Assembly (NCBI GenBank): GCA_947499545.1 | Contig: CANMOZ010000003.1 | Span: 179,673 to 243,672 of the forward strand | DNA length: 64,000 nt | Source of the DNA: an uncultured Saccharospirillaceae bacterium | GTDB taxonomy: Bacteria > Pseudomonadota > Gammaproteobacteria > Pseudomonadales > Oceanobacteraceae | Direction of reading: 5' to 3' | In this document: in pieces, positions 46,705 through 55,772 of the stretch | Numbering within the stretch: position 1 is the stretch's first letter | Layout of the letters: each line of letters begins with the position of its first letter | Translations under genes and position numbers: made by a program | The notes under the pieces: generated by a model | Database searches by the model: none | What the model saw: the letters and a program-made list of their open reading frames with translations, nothing else | Told to the model about the DNA's origin: nothing

Positions 46705-48234
46705 ATGTTTCAGCTTATATTATCGCAACGCGCTACCGCTAAGGACGACCTACTTTCGGGTCTTACCGTCGCGTTGGCTTTGGTTCCCGAAGCCGTCGCC
46801 TTCGCCTTTGTTGCAGGCGTCAATCCATTGGTCGGTCTTTATGCTGCTTTTATGGTTGGCTTAATCACCTCTATTTTTGGTGGTCGGCCTGGAATGATTT
46901 CAGGTGCCACTGGCGCCATGGCCGTCGTAATGGTCGATCTGGTTGCCGACCACGGCGTTCAATACCTTTTTGCCTGTATCATCCTGACCGGTTTCATCCA
47001 AATATCAGCCGGCGCATTGCGACTAGGTAAATTTATTAGATTGGTACCACACCCGGTCATGCTTGGCTTTGTGAATGGTCTGGCGATCGTCATATTCCTC
47101 GCACAGCTTGAACAATTTAAGGCGCCAACATTAGACGGTGGCAAAGAGTGGCTGTCGGGTATGGGGCTCGCATGGATGCTGATTTTAGTCGGCGCTACCA
47201 TGGCAATCATGAAGTTTTTACCCAAGCTCACCACAGCGGTTCCTGCTGGATTGGTCGCTATTGTCGTCGTTTCTTTGGTCGCGATTGGGTTTAGCCTTGA
47301 TGTTCAAACCGTTGGGGACGTTGCCAGCATTGCTGGGGGGCTTCCAGAGTTCGCTATTCCATCCGTTCCCTTTAATTGGGATACGCTGGAAATCATTTTC
47401 CCTTACGCGCTCATTCTAGCCGGCGTCGGTTTGATCGAATCCTTATTAACTTTGTCGCTCATTGATGAAATCACTCAAACCCGTGGTCGCAGTAACCGTG
47501 AATGCGTTGCTCAGGGCTTGGCTAATACAGCCAATGGCTTCTTCGGTGGCATGGGTGGCTGTGCCATGATTGGCCAGAGCATGATCAACGTGAATTCTGG
47601 TGGACGGGGTCGCTTATCGGGTATTACCGCTGCTGTCGCCTTATTAATGTTCATTCTATTCGGTTCGAGCATCATTGAAAAAATCCCACTGGCTGCACTC
47701 GTGGGGGTAATGTTTATGGTGGTCATTGGTACCTTTGAATGGTCCAGCTTCCGCATTCTAAGAAAAATCCCAAAACAAGATGCATTCGTTCTGATTCTGG
47801 TTTCTGGCATAACCGTAATTTTTGATCTTGCCATTGCTGTGGTGGTAGGCGTCATTGTTTCTGCACTGGTCTTCGCCTGGGAACACGCTAAACACGTCAC
47901 GGCACGTGTACGTGAAGAAAATGACAACGTGCGAATTTACGACTTAGAGGGCCCGTTATTTTTTGGTTCGGTTCATAGTTTCCTAGACGCTTTTGATCCT
48001 CATAAAGACCCGCGCCATGTTGTCATTGATTTCCAAAGATCAAGGGTGTGTGATCATTCTGGTCTAGAAGCCATCGATACACTTGCAGAACGATACAAGC
48101 AAGCCGGCAAGAAACTGCACATCAAACACCTTAGCCAAGAGTGTGCAGCGCTCTTGAAAAAAGCAGGTGACATGGTGGAAGTAAATCTGATTGAAGATCC
48201 GCATTACCATATTGCATCTGACGATTTGGCTTAG
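46705..48234 (+). CDS. SulP family anion transporter with STAS domain
   Basis: A 509-residue transporter. I use ATG at 46705 (AGAGG 5 bases upstream) rather than the longer frame from 46663. The SLC26-like membrane core has [28 protein letters not shown] and [14 protein letters not shown] (family core, pieces under 20 residues each: [34 protein letters not shown]), and [13 protein letters not shown] with the conserved glutamate. A cytoplasmic STAS domain follows from about residue 405 ([36 protein letters not shown]). It may move sulfate, bicarbonate or dicarboxylates; substrate cannot be told. Confidence 0.93.
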   Translation: MFQLILSQRATAKDDLLSGLTVALALVPEAVAFAFVAGVNPLVGLYAAFMVGLITSIFGGRPGMISGATGAMAVVMVDLVADHGVQYLFACIILTGFIQISAGALRLGKFIRLVPHPVMLGFVNGLAIVIFLAQLEQFKAPTLDGGKEWLSGMGLAWMLILVGATMAIMKFLPKLTTAVPAGLVAIVVVSLVAIGFSLDVQTVGDVASIAGGLPEFAIPSVPFNWDTLEIIFPYALILAGVGLIESLLTLSLIDEITQTRGRSNRECVAQGLANTANGFFGGMGGCAMIGQSMINVNSGGRGRLSGITAAVALLMFILFGSSIIEKIPLAALVGVMFMVVIGTFEWSSFRILRKIPKQDAFVLILVSGITVIFDLAIAVVVGVIVSALVFAWEHAKHVTARVREENDNVRIYDLEGPLFFGSVHSFLDAFDPHKDPRHVVIDFQRSRVCDHSGLEAIDTLAERYKQAGKKLHIKHLSQECAALLKKAGDMVEVNLIEDPHYHIASDDLA

Positions 48235-48250
48235 ACTATTTTGAGACAAG

Positions 48251-48273
48251 CGCCCACACAAGTATGGGCGTTT
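48251..48273 (+). terminator. Terminator after the SulP gene
   Basis: CGCCCA and TGGGCG with an 8-base loop, then TTTATCTCTT; 16 bases after the stop. Confidence 0.75.
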
Positions 48274-48511
48274 ATCTCTTGATTATGGACAATTTCCTAA
48301 CTAAAGAGGTTTTTCCCCACATTAATTGTGCTCCATCACTTCAAGCCCATAACATGGGTTATTCGGTGTATTCATCATACCCATACATTGCAACAATGCG
48401 TTCGAATTGATTTCACATATTCCCTATATAAGGTAAAATTGGTCCCCTTTGTGACTTAGCAACTTGCTTGAGTGATTAACCATACCATTAGACATTTTTT
48501 ATCTGTTTATT

Positions 48512-49219
48512 ATGCGATTAAATTTTCGAATGCTAAAAGTGTTTTCGCTTTTGTCCTTTTTAACCCTCAACACTGCACAAGCTAGTTTTGAGGGGTTTTA
48601 TATTGGACCAAAAATATCAAACATCTCTTTTCAATCATCCGATCGTTCTAGAAACTCGAAGGGATCGGCACTGGGATTATCATTTGGTTACAATTCCGAT
48701 CGTTTGGAGAAGCCTTACAGGCTCCACTTTGATATTGATATTGGGCAGTGCAATACCGAGGAAGAGGATAATATATTTCTTATTGACTGCAATGACTTAC
48801 CTAATAACGCTGAATTTGAGTTTTTGGTGCTCACTTTAGGAGGAGATTATTTATTCTCTATCTTTCACAACACCTCTTTTTTTATTGGTTTGCACTCGGG
48901 AACCAGTGCAGGAGGTGTGCATGTTAAACCGCATAATATTAATGGTTACACCTACGTCAACGGCCTAAAGGATGGCGATAGTACCACTCATCTAGGGCTT
49001 GCAATCGGCGGTCAAACTGGTTTTATTTACGATTTTTCTGAGCACATTCAGCTTGAGCTTGGCTTAAGATATACATGGACGAACATCAATGGCTCGAATA
49101 AAACAACGCTAAAGAAAAACAACTCATCAATAGAAGGGCCTGAATACAAGGTCATAGAGTACCCCGTGAATTTACAGGAAGTCAGATACCACTATCTCAA
49201 ATTAATATATTTATTTTAA
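48512..49219 (+). CDS. Predicted outer-membrane beta-barrel protein
   Basis: A 235-residue exported protein. Signal peptide of about 26 residues (MLKVFSLLSFLTLNTAQA portion); the second ATG at 48530 may be the true start. The mature part has alternating strands typical of eight-stranded barrels (GFYIGPKISNISF, YRLHFDIDIGQ, FEFLVLTLGGDYLF, TSFFIGLHSG, THLGLAIGGQTGFIYDF, IQLELGLRYTW) and ends in a strand with terminal Phe (HYLKLIYLF), the signal for the BAM complex. No closer family. AT-rich compared with the SulP gene. Confidence 0.72.
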   Translation: MRLNFRMLKVFSLLSFLTLNTAQASFEGFYIGPKISNISFQSSDRSRNSKGSALGLSFGYNSDRLEKPYRLHFDIDIGQCNTEEEDNIFLIDCNDLPNNAEFEFLVLTLGGDYLFSIFHNTSFFIGLHSGTSAGGVHVKPHNINGYTYVNGLKDGDSTTHLGLAIGGQTGFIYDFSEHIQLELGLRYTWTNINGSNKTTLKKNNSSIEGPEYKVIEYPVNLQEVRYHYLKLIYLF

Positions 49220-49669
49220 TATCATTAAATATGCGTCTTCTTTTATATTTACATTAATTGTGCTGTAGTACTGTTTTCTTACGCCTACTTTTTCAAAACC
49301 CATTGAGCGATATAACCCTATCGCTGCTTCGTTACTCGCACGTACTTCCAAAAAATATTTATTGATGCCATTTTCTTCCAACGCCGCTAGAGTGTACCTT
49401 AGTAGCTTTTTCCCTAGTCCTACTCCCTGAAATTCAGGGGCAATAACAATCTCTAGGATTTCTGCTTCAGGTTCAATAATGCTTACCCAAATGAACCCTA
49501 CAAGAACCTGACCATACAAAATACCCCAACCTTTTCTGCTGTCACTTAAAAAGCATTGCCGAAAAGTATCCTCTGACCAGGGAGTTTGTTGAGCAGCTTG
49601 CTCAATCACCAACAGCCTTTCCAGATCAGACACGCTTAATGATCGAATATCATTCGCTTGAACGTTCAT
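49211..49669 (-). CDS. rimI: Ribosomal protein S18-alanine N-acetyltransferase
   Basis: A 152-residue GNAT enzyme from ATG at 49669, overlapping the upstream gene stop as ATGA (a longer frame to 49702 is less likely). Seen: VIEQAAQQTPWSEDTFRQCF, IEPEAEILEIVIAPEFQGVG and GLGKKLLRYTLAALEE (acetyl-CoA loop), and FLEVRASNEAAIGLYRSMGF, the RimI signature. It acetylates the N-terminal alanine of S18 after initiator methionine removal. Its 3' end overlaps the convergent barrel gene by 9 bases. Confidence 0.93.
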   Translation of the reverse strand: MNVQANDIRSLSVSDLERLLVIEQAAQQTPWSEDTFRQCFLSDSRKGWGILYGQVLVGFIWVSIIEPEAEILEIVIAPEFQGVGLGKKLLRYTLAALEENGINKYFLEVRASNEAAIGLYRSMGFEKVGVRKQYYSTINVNIKEDAYLMILK

Positions 49670-50397
49670 GTTGGAAAGAATAACGACTTCAATTGATTCC
49701 ATGCTGCACGCTTGTGAGAAACATCATGCAACATGGCCTGAAGAGTAGGTAAATTCTGTATCGATATGCTGTCTGGTGCCCAATGCTCACCCAGCAAAGG
49801 TTGGAACAACCCTTGATTTAATGCACCGAAAAGAAGCAATTGTTCAGCCTCTACCATCAGTTCACGCATAAATACGTTCAGCATGGTTTTACCTGCGTCG
49901 GCATCGACAGAAGACGATTCAACCAGAGGCCAACGCAATAATGTCAGGCTTTGTCCCTGCCCCGGCAAAACAGCATCAACAATTCCCCGCGCAAGCTTGC
50001 TTTCAGCAGGATTGCCGGCTGTCTCAAAGCACAAAATATAGACCCCAGCTTTCACATAAAAGAAGCTCCAGGTATTTGGCGCTACCGTTATAGCTTTCGG
50101 TTCTGATTTAAGAGCCTCTGTCTTGTCAGATGAGGCAGCCAGATGAGGGGTCTGCTTGGGTGTATTGGCTACCTCCGACAGCACGTCTTCTTTCACCAGA
50201 CCAGGCGGTACACTTTCTTGATCATGAGCAGGGGATTCAATCTTGGAATTGCCCGATAACCCTTGATCTTGGGTTGCCAGATTAACGTCACACCAAGGGA
50301 TTTCTGGAGAAGCCAAAGCAAAAGGCAGCGCCTGGCGTGGCATCCAACTTTGGATTCCCATAAACGTCAGGTAATGTTGTCGCTCAAGCTCTTGCAT
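49666..50397 (-). CDS. HolD-like protein (DNA polymerase III psi subunit, putative)
   Basis: A 243-residue protein preceding rimI, the place where E. coli has holD. The N terminus HYLTFMGIQSWMPRQALP resembles the psi N terminus (leucine-glycine-isoleucine-X-X-tryptophan). The C terminus LPTLQAMLHDVSHKRAAWNQ followed by LKSLFFPT resembles the psi end with its alanine-tryptophan-X-glutamine and terminal FFP. Between them lies a Ser/Pro/Lys-rich stretch at about residues 45-115 that makes the protein much longer than E. coli psi (137). Psi links the clamp loader to SSB through chi. Assignment by neighbourhood plus weak end similarity. Confidence 0.55.
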   Translation of the reverse strand: MQELERQHYLTFMGIQSWMPRQALPFALASPEIPWCDVNLATQDQGLSGNSKIESPAHDQESVPPGLVKEDVLSEVANTPKQTPHLAASSDKTEALKSEPKAITVAPNTWSFFYVKAGVYILCFETAGNPAESKLARGIVDAVLPGQGQSLTLLRWPLVESSSVDADAGKTMLNVFMRELMVEAEQLLLFGALNQGLFQPLLGEHWAPDSISIQNLPTLQAMLHDVSHKRAAWNQLKSLFFPT

Positions 50398-50499
50398 CGG
50401 AAAGAATCAGATATGAAAGTGGGTCGCCAGTATACCTCATGAGAGGCCCCGATGGGGAACCTCTCTGATAGGCTCCGTTTAAAAAAAGCTACTGGGCGG

Positions 50500-50718
50500 C
50501 CCATAACTTGGGGATTGACATCCGATAGAACGCTCTTCTCCTGTGATGCCCTGATCATAACACCATATACCCATCAGGCCTTTGCGAAATATACGTATCA
50601 CTTCGAAGCCATTAATTGAGGCATAAGCCGTCTTTTTGGATTGAAACCCACTCACCGGTTTAGGAAATGTTTGTGCTTGCCATGAACCGACTCAATCCGA
50701 TTATTTAGATACTTCACT
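50500..50718 (-). pseudogene. IS6-family transposase, C-terminal remnant
   Basis: Minus-strand translation gives KYLNNRIESVHGKHKHFLN, the segment that carries the catalytic glutamate in IS6 transposases (KYLNNxxExDH...). After a frame change it continues with GFQSKKTAYASINGFEVIRI, then FRKGLMGIWCYDQGITGEER, matching the usual GFKSxxTAxxTIxGxExMRxxRKGQ tail. The N-terminal two thirds are missing; the fragment is cut at the IS66 end at 50722. Confidence 0.7.
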
Positions 50719-50721
50719 TAT

Positions 50722-50733
50722 GTAAGCGATCAA
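50722..50733 (+). repeat. Left terminal end of an IS66-type element
   Basis: GTAAGCGATCAA, the characteristic GTAAGCG tip of IS66-family inverted repeats, 71 bases before tnpA. The same 12 bases occur at 52428-52439, next to the other IS66 fragment; the following ~18 bases are partly similar. Confidence 0.75.
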
Positions 50734-50803
50734 TTTCGGACAGGCTATCCACGTTTTCTTAGATGATTTAATTTGGCGTCTCCCATCCATCGGAGACCTC
50801 ACC

Positions 50804-51130
50804 ATGTCCCTTACGCCCAAACAAGCTCACTGGCAGTCCGTTATTGATGAATGGCGTGACTCCGGTTTAAGCCAAAAATGCTTCTGCCAACAACGCGATA
50901 TTAACTTGCATGCCTTTGGATACTGGATCAAAAAATTTCGGGTCGCTTCTCATGATGCTGCCTCGAGTGATCATTCATCGGCAGCCTTTATGTGTTTAAC
51001 GCCCGGGCAAACCGTCTTGAATTCGTCCACTCCGATCATAGAGATACTGCTAGCCTCACTCACGCTCAAAATACCGGCTGCATCCCTAACGGACGTTTTA
51101 ACCCAGCTCAAGTCCGGCGGCTGGTTGTGA
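50804..51130 (+). CDS. tnpA: IS66-family accessory protein TnpA
   Basis: A 108-residue protein. The N-terminal helix-turn-helix AHWQSVIDEWRDSGLSQKCF, QRDINLHAFGYWIKKF, is typical of the IS66 accessory protein (TnpA/IS66 Orf1). The C-terminal PIIEILLASLTLKIPAAS matches the family's end, which normally reads IEIxLxxGxxLRV. The stop overlaps the start of tnpB as GTGA, the usual arrangement. Complete, but its partners are broken. Confidence 0.88.
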   Translation: MSLTPKQAHWQSVIDEWRDSGLSQKCFCQQRDINLHAFGYWIKKFRVASHDAASSDHSSAAFMCLTPGQTVLNSSTPIIEILLASLTLKIPAASLTDVLTQLKSGGWL

Positions 51131-51350
51131 TTCGACCGTTACAAGACGTATCCGTTTACTTGCATCGAAGCCCAGTGGTATGCGTAAGTCCATCGATGGG
51201 TTAGCCGCCATTGTACAACAGGAGATGCAATTGGATCCGTTGATGCCTGCCGTGTTTGTATTCTGCAATCGCCAGCGCGACAAAATCAAGCTGCTGCATT
51301 CTGCAGCCAGCCTATCTATTTCCTGCAAAGAGCTGAATTGGCCGCTATGA
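51127..51350 (+). pseudogene. tnpB: IS66-family TnpB, frameshifted and truncated
   Basis: Begins GTG overlapping tnpA: VIRPLQDVSVYLHRSPV, then a one-base deletion near 51178 where PVDMRKS is expected. The next frame continues MRKSIDGLAAIVQQEMQL, PLMPAVFVFCNRQRDKIKLL, the TnpB core, and then diverges to a stop at 51348. The last part of TnpB and all of TnpC are missing on this strand. Confidence 0.85.
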
Positions 51351-51401
51351 TGGCCTAAAGTCTACTTTTGAATCTCGTTAAAAATGGGGGGATTACCTTT
51401 G

Positions 51402-52058
51402 CTAATCACTACTAAGTAATATCTCTGGAATTTCTTCCTTTCCAAAAAGGCTTGTAGTCGGTAAATCTTTGTCTAATAACGCCCATTGAATAGGGCAATC
51501 AATACTTGAAGTCGCATTTGAAAAGCTACCTATTTCTTTGCGTAAAGCCACTATACGACTGAGCTTTTTGTTGATGGTGTCTAGATTTGTTTCGATACCT
51601 AACCACCGAGTCAACATGAGCTGGCCTAAAATAATAAAATATTCAACATAGTGGTCATGAAAATCTATATTTTCGAGGAAATGGTAAAAAAAGTTAGCCG
51701 CCACTTCATCACCATAGTAATGAAAAATCTGAATGGGTAGCCTAATATATAAGCTATCTATTTCCGTCACTGTACCCTCTTCACACTTAGAAGAACAGTA
51801 AAGGTACAGGACGCTCATATATGAACATAAATAGTTTCTACTTTTTGTCTCTTGAGTCGAAAAAGAAGAGAAGTGCTCTTCTATATAAAAGCAGTAATCT
51901 AAATAGTCCTTATTAGGAACATGGTTATCATTCAAAACCTGTTTGAAGTGGTTAATAGAAAAATGGTCTAATTTAAAGAAAGAGCGATATAACTCTTCAA
52001 TATCTGAAGAGTTAATATCTTTCTTTAAATGTTGTAGGAACTTTCTTTTGCTAGACAT
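51402..52058 (-). CDS. Unknown AT-rich protein, candidate Rhs immunity protein
   Basis: A 218-residue soluble, helix-rich protein with many aromatic residues (HFSINHFKQ, YLDYCFYIEEHFSSF, YHFLENIDFHDHYVEYFI). No signal peptide or membrane segment. Much more AT-rich than nearby housekeeping genes. It lies 75 bases downstream, on the same strand, of an Rhs C-terminal core fragment. In Rhs/polymorphic toxin loci that is where the immunity gene sits. I do not recognise an immunity family, and the toxin tip itself is absent. Confidence 0.6.
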   Translation of the reverse strand: MSSKRKFLQHLKKDINSSDIEELYRSFFKLDHFSINHFKQVLNDNHVPNKDYLDYCFYIEEHFSSFSTQETKSRNYLCSYMSVLYLYCSSKCEEGTVTEIDSLYIRLPIQIFHYYGDEVAANFFYHFLENIDFHDHYVEYFIILGQLMLTRWLGIETNLDTINKKLSRIVALRKEIGSFSNATSSIDCPIQWALLDKDLPTTSLFGKEEIPEILLSSD

Positions 52059-52133
52059 CGCTACTTTTCACATCGACATATCTTAATTTTATGCGCCAGT
52101 CATCTTTCCCAAGCTCTTCTTACTTGGCTTGGG

Positions 52134-52346
52134 CTATTCGATGGTGCGCTCTTGTTGGAATAACGGATTCCCACCCACATAGACGTAGGTGTTTAGGCCG
52201 CTTTCTAATCCAATCGGATCACTTTCGAGGTAACGTCCGGTGTTGGGGTCATAGTAACGGTTGAGGTTGTAATCCACCGGAGCCAACGCAATCATAGATC
52301 CTATTCCCCTCAGCCCAGACACCGCCTGGCCTCTAACCAGTTTTGC
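52134..52346 (-). pseudogene. Rhs core C-terminal fragment
   Basis: The frame contains [20 protein letters not shown], then [19 protein letters not shown], the hallmark of the Rhs repeat-associated core just before the variable toxin tip. It lacks the >1000 upstream residues of Rhs repeats and, after GGNPL, only eight residues follow before a stop, with no toxin domain. It abuts the IS66 end at 52428. Confidence 0.85.
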
Positions 52347-52427
52347 CTAAAACCCCTTCTACATCCAGCGGAGAGACCCCAGAGGTGACTTGCATTAGTC
52401 TTCACTTGTAGGATAAACGCAAATTTC

Positions 52428-52439
52428 GTAAGCGATCAA
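52428..52439 (-). repeat. Right terminal end of the second IS66 fragment
   Basis: GTAAGCGATCAA on the plus strand, 19 bases beyond the stop of the minus-strand tnpC fragment, so it marks the outer end of that copy. Same 12 bases as at 50722. Confidence 0.75.
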
Positions 52440-52458
52440 CCTCAATCAGGATCACTGT

Positions 52459-53140
52459 TTATGGTGCGATTTTCCAAGGTAGCAGAGCTTCGTAATCTTC
52501 CAAGCTAAGAGCTTGCGGCAGTCGCTCGAGCAACATTTTTAAATAAGCATAGGGCTCTAGGTTATTCGCTTTTGCGGTTTCAATTAGGGAATACAACAAG
52601 GCACTGGCCCGTGCACCGGCTTGTGTATCACTGAACATCCAGTTTTTCCTACCCACCGCAAAGGGCCGGATGGCATTTTCGACGGGATTGTTGTCGATGT
52701 TGAGTCGGCCGTCTGTGATGTAAACCTGAAGTGCATCCCAGTGGTTGCGAAGGTAACCCAAGGCTTTACCCAGTGCACTTTTGGGTAAGGTCGTTTGTAA
52801 GGATTGATCGAGCCAGATTCGGATTTTCTCGAGCTGGGGTCGACTTTGTTGTTGTCGGGTGCGGTATCGCTCATCCGGGGTTAGCGACTGGATCTTTTGT
52901 TCAATGGCATAGAGCTTTCTTATCAGCTGCACGCCCACCCCCGCTTTACCGATTTTGCCTTTAGGCGTGTTGGCCACCTTGTCGGCTTCGACGAATTTAC
53001 GACGTGCGTGGGCCCAGCACCCAAGAGTGGTGATATCCTCGCGCTGCCCAATACTCTGATAAGCGGCATAGCCATCCGTCTGCAACTCGCCCAGCAGCGT
53101 TGCAATGACGTCCGCACGTCGGCTTGGGAGATTGATTAGT
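52459..53140 (-). pseudogene. tnpC: IS66-family transposase TnpC, C-terminal half
   Basis: About 227 codons of an IS66 DDE transposase, normally ~500 residues. Seen: SRRADVIATLLGELQTDGYA (one catalytic Asp), TTLGCWAHARRKFVEAD, the conserved GRLNIDNNPVENAIRPFAVG with the catalytic glutamate, GRKNWMFSDTQAGARASALL, and the end ALSLEDYEALLPWKI. The N-terminal DNA-binding and zinc-finger part is missing; the left break is at about 53140 next to a HAD gene. Opposite orientation to the tnpA/tnpB piece. Confidence 0.88.
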
Positions 53141-53143
53141 TTG

Positions 53144-53768
53144 TCATAAATCAATACATGCTAGAACTTCATGAACTGACTCATAGTTTTCGATACATGG
53201 CTTATGATTAAACTTATTGCCAACTAAGACAAAATTATACCCAAGCTTCTTTATCCCAGCTACCATCACCAAAATATGTGCAAGGATATGCTGTATCGCC
53301 TGTTGCTTTATAAGCTGATACTTCCATTATTTCAATTCTTGAATAATGGTCGTTTGAGGAAGCAAAAATCATAGAAGAAAAATCTATACCTGCAGACTCA
53401 AGCTTCAAGATGGCACTCTCCCACCAACCACCAGTGGCTAAGGAAACCACAACATTATTCATTGAATTTAAAAGAGTAAGGAGTGATGCGGCTCCAGAAA
53501 TTTCTCGCACAGGTTTATCTGCTATCGATTTCTTCAATTTTTCAATAAAAATCTTTTTCACTTCAACTTGAGTTTCTTGCTTATTGGGAATACCATTTTT
53601 AGTTAATACTTCTCTAAGTATACCCGAATCTGTTACATGGTTATATTTAGACCAATCAGAATCTATATAAATCCCTGTTACATCTTTAACTGCGTTAATA
53701 AAACAGATAGAGTCGAGATCATATGACTCAACTAGGGTGCCATCAATATCAAACATTATATGGTGCAA
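53144..53768 (-). pseudogene. HAD-family phosphatase, frameshifted near its end
   Basis: Begins MHHIMFDIDGTLVESYDLDS with the HAD nucleophile DIDGT, a helical cap, VVVSLATGGWWESA (motif II Thr), and YFGDGSWDKEA (motif IV). The annotated frame stops soon after. In the next frame KLGYNFVLVGNKFNHKPCIE, then NYESVHEVLACIDL ends at 53144, as expected for the family. A one-base change at about 53243-53253 separates them. Full product would be ~205 residues. AT-rich. Borders the tnpC break directly, so it may have been hit by the same rearrangement. Confidence 0.78.
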
Positions 53769-53854
53769 CTTAAAATTTCCCCTTGTTTATAATATTGAGA
53801 AGCGAGTTTTTTCTTCAATTTGGACTCTAACGACTGATAATCAGCGAGCTAAAA

Positions 53855-53882
53855 GGCCCCGTAGATTTTTTTCAACGGAGCC
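53855..53882 (-). terminator. leuA terminator
   Basis: GGCTCCGT and ACGGGGCC (one wobble) with a 12-base A-rich loop, then TTTT on the minus strand, 20 bases after the leuA stop. Confidence 0.65.
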
Positions 53883-53901
53883 GAGCTCTCTGATAGGCGA
53901 A

Positions 53902-55431
53902 TTAGACTTGCGGATGACGCCGTTCGCGGGTTCCTGACAGCAGATTCAAGGCATTGATATAGGCTTTAGCTGAGGCCACCACAATATCAGTATCTGCGCC
54001 CGAACCGTTGACGATATGGCCGCTGTGCTCCAATCTTACAGAGACTTCCCCTTGAGAATCCGTTCCTTCTGTCACGGCATTTACGGAGTAGAGCAATAAG
54101 TGTGCTCCAGATTCAACCACGGACTCAATCGCTTTAAAGGTTGCATCGACGGGGCCACTGCCATCGGCCTCTCCCGTTGATTCGCAGCCGTCAACACTGA
54201 AGTGAATGACCGCATGAGGTTTATGGCCAGGAACGGAATGACACTCAAGCGCATCGAATTTGTAAGTGTCGGCAGCTGCGACTGAATCATTAACCAGGGC
54301 AATCAGATCTTCATCGAAGATTTCTGTTTTCTTATCTGCCAGGGTTTTAAACCGAACAAAAGCTTCGTTTAGCGCTTCTTGCTCCAAATGCACACCCAAT
54401 TCATTCAGCCGAGCATTAAAAGCATTGCGGCCTGACAATTTGCCCAAGGTAAGACGGTTAGTTGTCCAACCAACGTCTTCGGCTCGCATGATTTCGTAGG
54501 TTTCACGGTTTTTCAACATGCCGTCTTGGTGAATACCGGATTCATGGGCAAAAGCATTCGCCCCCACAATGGCTTTGTTCCGTTGTACTTGAAACCCAGT
54601 GATTGAGGAAACCAGTTTCGATGTCGGTACTATTTGGGTCGTATCAATGCCGCAGGTCACGTCCAAAAAGTCTTTGCGAGTCCGCGTCGCCATCACGATT
54701 TCTTCAAGCGAAGCATTTCCGGCACGCTCTCCCAAACCATTAATGGTACATTCCACTTGCCCTGCCCCAGCTTTCACAGCCGCCAATGAATTAGCAACCG
54801 CAAGCCCTAAATCATTATGGCAATGAACGGAAAATATGGCTTTATCGGCATTGGGAATACGCTCAATGAGCGTCCGAATGCGATCCGCAAATTCCTCTGG
54901 TATGGCATAGCCGACGGTGTCAGGAATATTGATGGTACGAGCACCCGCATCAATGGTTTTTTCGATGATCCGGCACAAGAAGTCGATATCAGATCTTCCC
55001 GCATCTTCACAAGAAAACTCAACGTCATCGACTAAGGATCTGGCTTTTTTAACCGCGGCTATCGCTTGCTCTACAACCTGATCAGGTTCCATGCGCAATT
55101 TATGCTGCATATGAATGGGCGAAGTTGCAATAAAGGTATGTATTCTTGGTCTTGCGGCATTTTTGATGGCTTCCGCAGCTCGTTCAATATCTTTATCCAG
55201 TGCCCGAGATAGGCTGCAAATGGTGCTTTTCTTAATCGTATTGGCAATTTGTTGAATCGCCGCAAAATCGCCCGGGCTGGCTGCTGCAAATCCTGCCTCT
55301 ATTACATCAACCCCAAGACGCTCGAGTGCTTTGGCAATACGCAGCTTTTCTTCACCCGTCATTGAAGCACCGGGGCTTTGCTCGCCATCACGCAAGGTAG
55401 TATCAAAGATCACAAGATTGCGACCGCTCAT
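53902..55431 (-). CDS. leuA: 2-isopropylmalate synthase
   Basis: A 509-residue cytoplasmic enzyme of leucine synthesis joining acetyl-CoA and 2-ketoisovalerate. Seen: [18 protein letters not shown] (metal Asp), [68 protein letters not shown] with the HxH metal ligands, [20 protein letters not shown] and [13 protein letters not shown]. The C-terminal regulatory domain (about residues 390-509) is present, so feedback by leucine is expected. It is the E. coli-like type. Monocistronic, with a terminator downstream and a TATAAT box upstream. Confidence 0.97.
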   Translation of the reverse strand: MSGRNLVIFDTTLRDGEQSPGASMTGEEKLRIAKALERLGVDVIEAGFAAASPGDFAAIQQIANTIKKSTICSLSRALDKDIERAAEAIKNAARPRIHTFIATSPIHMQHKLRMEPDQVVEQAIAAVKKARSLVDDVEFSCEDAGRSDIDFLCRIIEKTIDAGARTINIPDTVGYAIPEEFADRIRTLIERIPNADKAIFSVHCHNDLGLAVANSLAAVKAGAGQVECTINGLGERAGNASLEEIVMATRTRKDFLDVTCGIDTTQIVPTSKLVSSITGFQVQRNKAIVGANAFAHESGIHQDGMLKNRETYEIMRAEDVGWTTNRLTLGKLSGRNAFNARLNELGVHLEQEALNEAFVRFKTLADKKTEIFDEDLIALVNDSVAAADTYKFDALECHSVPGHKPHAVIHFSVDGCESTGEADGSGPVDATFKAIESVVESGAHLLLYSVNAVTEGTDSQGEVSVRLEHSGHIVNGSGADTDIVVASAKAYINALNLLSGTRERRHPQV

Positions 55432-55497
55432 GGTTCATCTCCCAACAAAGTCAGAGGTTTATCATCGTAGTTGTTTTAGAGAGCGCCTTAGCGCCAG

Positions 55498-55503
55498 ATT
55501 ATA
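55498..55503 (-). promoter_or_regulatory. Candidate -10 box for leuA
   Basis: TATAAT on the minus strand, 67 bases before the leuA ATG. A perfect -10, but no good -35 at 17 bases; the nearest is TAGACC. The palindrome GCGCTAAGGCGC lies just after it and a hairpin ACTGCC/GGCAGT just before. Confidence 0.5.
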
Positions 55504-55772
55504 GTCGTAAAAAGAGAGGTCTACTGCCCTAAGGCAGTCGCAGGGGTAGCAATTGAGATAGGAGTACCAGGTTTATTGCTTTAAACCCGATATGCGTCAC
55601 TATGGTTTTTGGTTGTTGGCTGACAGTAATCACTGCCTTCCCCCTAAAAAATGTCCGGTTAACTTCGACTATACCGGAGTGAGTAAAATCCGCAACTCCC
55701 TATGTTGAATTTTAACAGGAAAGAGTTTACATACTCACATTTCACAAGCAATCTAATTCTCATAGCCCTTCG
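55504..55772. other. Non-coding gap upstream of leuA
   Basis: Contains the hairpin ACTGCCCTAAGGCAGT at about 55522-55538. No gene, and no leucine-rich leader peptide was found. Confidence 0.5.

Noticed and set aside
51402-53768. Integron cassette array (small AT-rich genes in one region)
   Set aside because: No attC-like GTTRRRY/RYYYAAC pairs around the genes; IS66 ends explain the borders better.
55432-55560. Possible leuL-type leader peptide before leuA
   Set aside because: No short frame with clustered leucine codons was found, and the hairpin there has no T-run.
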